Below are positions 43,708-48,074 of a DNA stretch of 48,074 nucleotides, one piece after another. This DNA comes from Marinibaculum pumilum (GTDB lineage Bacteria; Pseudomonadota; Alphaproteobacteria; Ferrovibrionales; Ferrovibrionaceae). The notes beneath the pieces are model-generated. The model was not told the origin of the DNA. It saw only the letters and a program-made list of their open reading frames with translations, and ran no database searches. The first letter of the stretch is position 1. The number at the start of each line of letters is the position of its first letter. The stretch covers positions 1 to 48,074 of the forward strand of contig NZ_JBHRTR010000017.1 of NCBI RefSeq assembly GCF_042646425.1, written 5' to 3'. A program made the translations under genes and the position numbers.

Positions 43708-45087
43708 ATGGCGGGAATCGGCTTCGTCCTCGAGAAACTGATGCGCCAGGACGACCTGACCGGCGTGCTGCGCGGCATCGCCTATGCCGCGGTGATCGCG
43801 ACCGGCCCCTGGCTGATCACCGTCTTCTCGCTCGCCGCCGTCACCCTGCTGGTCCATTACGGCACCGCCAGCCTGGAGGTGCGGCTGTTCCACAGCGTGA
43901 TCATCTACAACTTCTCCGCCTCCCTGGTGATGACCGGGCCGATCGCCCTGGTGACCACCCGCTTCCTGGCGGACCGCATCTTCCTGGGCAAGGTGGAGCC
44001 GGTGCCGGCCACCCTGCTGACCGGTTCGGCCGCCTGCTACGGCCTGGCGCTGCTGATCGGCATCCCGTTCTACGGCTTCGTCTGCGACCTGCCGCTGACC
44101 ACCGCGCTGGCGGCGATCGTCAACCTCGCCGCCGTCTGCGGCATCTGGTATGTCGGCGTCTTCCTGTCCGCGCTGCGTGACTACCGTACCATCTTCATCG
44201 CCTTCCTGGTCGGGCTGACGGTCGGCGCGGTCACCGCCATCGCCCTGTCGCGCTGGTACGGCACCGACGGCATGCTGTTCGGCTTCAGCACCGGCATCGT
44301 GGTGCTGGTCTTCATCGCCAAGGCGAAGATCCTCGCGGAATATCCCTACAAGTTCGTCGAACCCTTCGCGGTGCTGCCCTATTTCCGCACCTACTGGCCG
44401 CTGGCGCTGGGCGGGCTGGTGTTCAACGCCGCGGTCTGGATCGACAAGTGGATCATGTGGTTCGCGCCGGAACGGGTGGTGGTCGGCGGCGCCCTGGCCA
44501 CCCATCCCTATTATGACGGCGCGATGTTCCTGGCCTACCTGACGGTGGTGCCGTCCTTGGCGATGTTCCTGGTCTCCGTCGAGACCGCGTTTTTCCGGGT
44601 CTACCAGCGCTTCTATCGGGCGATCGCCTTTCACGCGACCTATGCGGAGATCGAGGACAACCGGCTGCGCATCGTGCGCACCCTGGCCACCTCGTCGCGC
44701 GACATCGCCATCCTGCAGGCCGCGGTCACCATGCTGGCCCTGTTCCTGGCGCCGGCGGTGATCGAGCTGACCGCCTCCAGCTTCCAGCAGATCGGCATCC
44801 TGCGCTTCGGCATCCTGGGCGCCTATTTCCAGGCGATGCTGCTGTTCCTCTCCACCCTGCTCGCCTATTTCGACCTGCGTCTGCCGAACCTGGGCCTGCA
44901 GACCCTGTTCCTGGTCACCAACGGGCTGTTCACCCTGGCCAGCCTGGAGGGCGGCTTCGAGTATTACGGCTACGGCTTCTTCGCCTCCACCGTGGTCACC
45001 TGTGCCGTCGGCTTCGTGGTCCTCTCCCATGCGCTCAGCCGCCTGCCCTACCTCGCCTTCATCGGCTCGAACCCCAGCGTGGAATAG
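43708..45087 (+). CDS. pelG: PelG-like polysaccharide membrane transporter
   Basis: A 459-residue inner-membrane protein with about 12 hydrophobic segments. It begins MAGIGFVLEKLMRQDDLTGVLRGIAYAAVIATGPW, which is characteristic of PelG (MOP flippase-like). PelG works with PelF to move the growing chain across the membrane. The ATG at 43708 gives the standard length; the frame runs upstream into pelF without reason. It is the last gene of the pel-like operon; no clear terminator follows. Confidence 0.95.
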   Translation: MAGIGFVLEKLMRQDDLTGVLRGIAYAAVIATGPWLITVFSLAAVTLLVHYGTASLEVRLFHSVIIYNFSASLVMTGPIALVTTRFLADRIFLGKVEPVPATLLTGSAACYGLALLIGIPFYGFVCDLPLTTALAAIVNLAAVCGIWYVGVFLSALRDYRTIFIAFLVGLTVGAVTAIALSRWYGTDGMLFGFSTGIVVLVFIAKAKILAEYPYKFVEPFAVLPYFRTYWPLALGGLVFNAAVWIDKWIMWFAPERVVVGGALATHPYYDGAMFLAYLTVVPSLAMFLVSVETAFFRVYQRFYRAIAFHATYAEIEDNRLRIVRTLATSSRDIAILQAAVTMLALFLAPAVIELTASSFQQIGILRFGILGAYFQAMLLFLSTLLAYFDLRLPNLGLQTLFLVTNGLFTLASLEGGFEYYGYGFFASTVVTCAVGFVVLSHALSRLPYLAFIGSNPSVE

Positions 45088-45130
45088 GTCGCGCCGCGGT
45101 CCTCCGGTCCCGCTTGCCCTCTGCCCGCCC

Positions 45131-45154
45131 TTGTCGGCTAAGATTGTCGGACAA
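45131..45154. promoter_or_regulatory. Candidate operator before the ketosynthase gene
   Basis: TTGTCGG occurs twice, 13 bases apart (45131-45137, 45144-45150), and the second copy is part of the palindrome TTGTC-G-GACAA (45144-45154). It lies 50-70 bases before the GTG start of the ketosynthase, so it may be a regulator's binding site. The regulator is not known. Confidence 0.35.
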
Positions 45155-45204
45155 AACCGGGGCGGCCAGCGACCCCGGGCAGACAATGTCAGGGAGGAGC
45201 GAAC

Positions 45205-46451
45205 GTGCAGCCGATTGCCATCACCGGCATGGGCGCGGTGTCCGCGCTCGGCAACGACATCCGATCCCTTCACGATGGCCTGACGGCCGGGCGCACCGCG
45301 ATCACCGCCGCGCCCTGGGCGGGGCGGGCCGATGGCGACCGCGCCTGGAGCGGGGTCATCCGCGACTTCCGGCCCGGCGACTGGATGGATCCGCGGGTGG
45401 AGGAAGGCACCGACCTGTTCGCGCAGTTCGCGCTGGCCGCCGCCGAACAGGCGGTGGCACAGGCGGGGCTCGGCGAACCGGATCCGGAGCGGACGGCAAT
45501 CGTCCATGGCACCTCGATCGGCGGCGTGCGCGCGGTGATGAAGGCGCAGCACGAACTCGACATGCGCGGGCCGGAAGCGGTGCCGCGCAAGACCATGATC
45601 CAGATCTGGCCGAACATGGCGTCGGCCCAGATGGCGATGCGCTGGAAGCTGCACGGGCCCTGCCTGACCGTGACCACGGCCTGCGCCTCCTCCCTCGACG
45701 CGATCGGCACCGCGGCGCGGCTGCTGGACGCCGGCCTGGCCGATGTCGCGATCTGCGGCGCGACCGAGGGCGGTATCAGCCTCGCCGGCGGCGGCGCCGA
45801 CGGCGATTTCGTGCCGGTGCTGTTCTACACCTCGATGCTCTACGGCATGGACGCGCCGCCATCGGAAGCGCACCAGGCGATGCTGCCCTTCGACGTGAAG
45901 CGCAAGGGCATCGTCGTCGGCGAAGGCGCCTCGATGATCGTGCTGGAACGCGCCGACCATGCGCGCGCCCGCGGCGCCAAGGTGCATGGCTGGCTCTGCG
46001 GCTATGGCCAGTGCGCCGATGCCTACCACCCCTCCAGCCCCGACCCGTCGGGACGCTGGGAGGCGCGGGCGATGCAGCTCGCGATCGCCGATGCCGGCAT
46101 CGCGGCGGGCGAGGTGCAGGCGCTGATCGCCCATGCCACCGGCACGCCGAAGGGCGACACGGCGGAGATCAATGCGATCAACACGGTGCATGGCGGGCGC
46201 GGCCTGCCCGTCGCCTCGATCAAGGGCGCGCTGGGCCATCCCGGCGCCTCCTCCGGCGGGATGGGGATCATCACCGCGCTGCTGGGCATGGCCGAAAACA
46301 GCTTCCTGCCGACGGCGAACACCGACGAGCCCGACCCGGACTGTGATTTCGAGGTGGTGACCGGCGCCGCGAAGCGGCAGCGCTACGACACCTGCCAGGT
46401 CAATGCCTTCGGCTTCGGCGGGCAGAACGCCTCCGTGATCGTCAGGAGGGC

Positions 46452-46455
<4 letters not shown>
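45205..46455 (+). CDS. Beta-ketoacyl synthase (FabF/KAS II-like)
   Basis: A 416-residue condensing enzyme. The catalytic set is complete: Cys160 (VTTACASSLDAIG), His310 (AHATGTPKGD), Lys340 and His345 (IKGALGHPGASSG). It matches FabF in length and site spacing. GTG start with GGGAGGAGC upstream. No acyl carrier protein, ketoreductase or malonyl transferase is nearby; instead the gene overlaps an acyl-CoA ligase (ATGA). It may be a specialised condensing enzyme in a lipid or small-molecule pathway rather than housekeeping fatty-acid synthesis. Confidence 0.9.
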
Positions 46456-47945
<1,490 letters not shown>

Positions 47946-47970
47946 GGGCACCACCGGCTCCGCCCCCCCC

Positions 47971-48024
47971 GCCGTCATCCTCGGCCCCCGAGCCAGTGCT
48001 GTCCGGCACGATTTCGGATGACGG
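47971..48024. repeat. Dispersed palindromic repeat (CCGTCATCC...GGATGACGG)
   Basis: Outer arms CCGTCATCC (47972-47980) and GGATGACGG (48016-48024) are complementary. The left 24 bases differ from 14529-14552 at one position. A third member of the same family in this window, placed after the ligase gene; the remaining bases to the window end show nothing else. Confidence 0.7.
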
Positions 48025-48074
48025 GGTGCATGGCATTGATTCTACTTGGAAACGAGCGTTCTGGCGGAATGTTC

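Overview
The window is about 70% G+C, densely coded, and free of tRNA, rRNA, CRISPR or complete insertion sequences. Gene content (fused DctQM TRAP permease, CoxDE-type ATPase/VWA pair, many acyl-CoA enzymes, an EcfG-like promoter, dispersed GTCATCC palindromes) points to an alphaproteobacterium, plausibly a Rhodospirillales-type environmental bacterium. This is inferred from gene content, not from a marker gene.

Layout. 1-6.9 kb: a catabolic/uptake block with a CaiB-type CoA-transferase and an amidohydrolase (minus strand), a divergent LysR regulator, and a TRAP transporter (DctP plus a fused DctQM). 6.9-10.8 kb: a minus-strand operon for a NitT/TauT-type ABC importer with a co-translated FAD oxidoreductase. 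11-13 kb: an anchored alpha/beta hydrolase with a TTG start, a VapBC-type toxin-antitoxin pair and a 41-residue membrane peptide. 13-18.3 kb: a minus-strand run of HAD dehalogenase, enoyl-CoA hydratase, acyl-CoA dehydrogenase, MoxR/CoxD ATPase and CoxE-like VWA protein. 18.4-20.1 kb: an esterase and a DUF4160/DUF2442 pair. 20.1-23.3 kb: a minus-strand acyl-CoA operon (ligase, enoyl-CoA hydratase, SDR). 23.4-28 kb: a DeoC-like barrel lacking its Schiff-base lysine, a flavin reductase-MarR fusion, an MDR oxidoreductase, and a secreted PRC-barrel protein with about 20 nine-residue repeats behind a candidate general-stress promoter. 28.2-30.1 kb: a diiron ferritin-like protein and a nitroreductase.

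The most interesting region is 30.37-45.09 kb, a complete-looking but rearranged Pel exopolysaccharide operon: a PelX-like epimerase, PelA split into separate hydrolase and deacetylase genes, PelB split into a TPR gene and an outer-membrane barrel gene, then PelD, PelE, PelF and PelG. Most junctions overlap by 4 nt, which suggests translational coupling. No separate PelC is visible. PelD keeps the three c-di-GMP binding residues at the same spacing as the Pseudomonas protein. An assembly gap (50 N) lies inside the barrel gene. Downstream, 45.2-47.9 kb holds a ketosynthase/acyl-CoA ligase pair.

All protein names come from motif and architecture recognition by eye. No database search was run.
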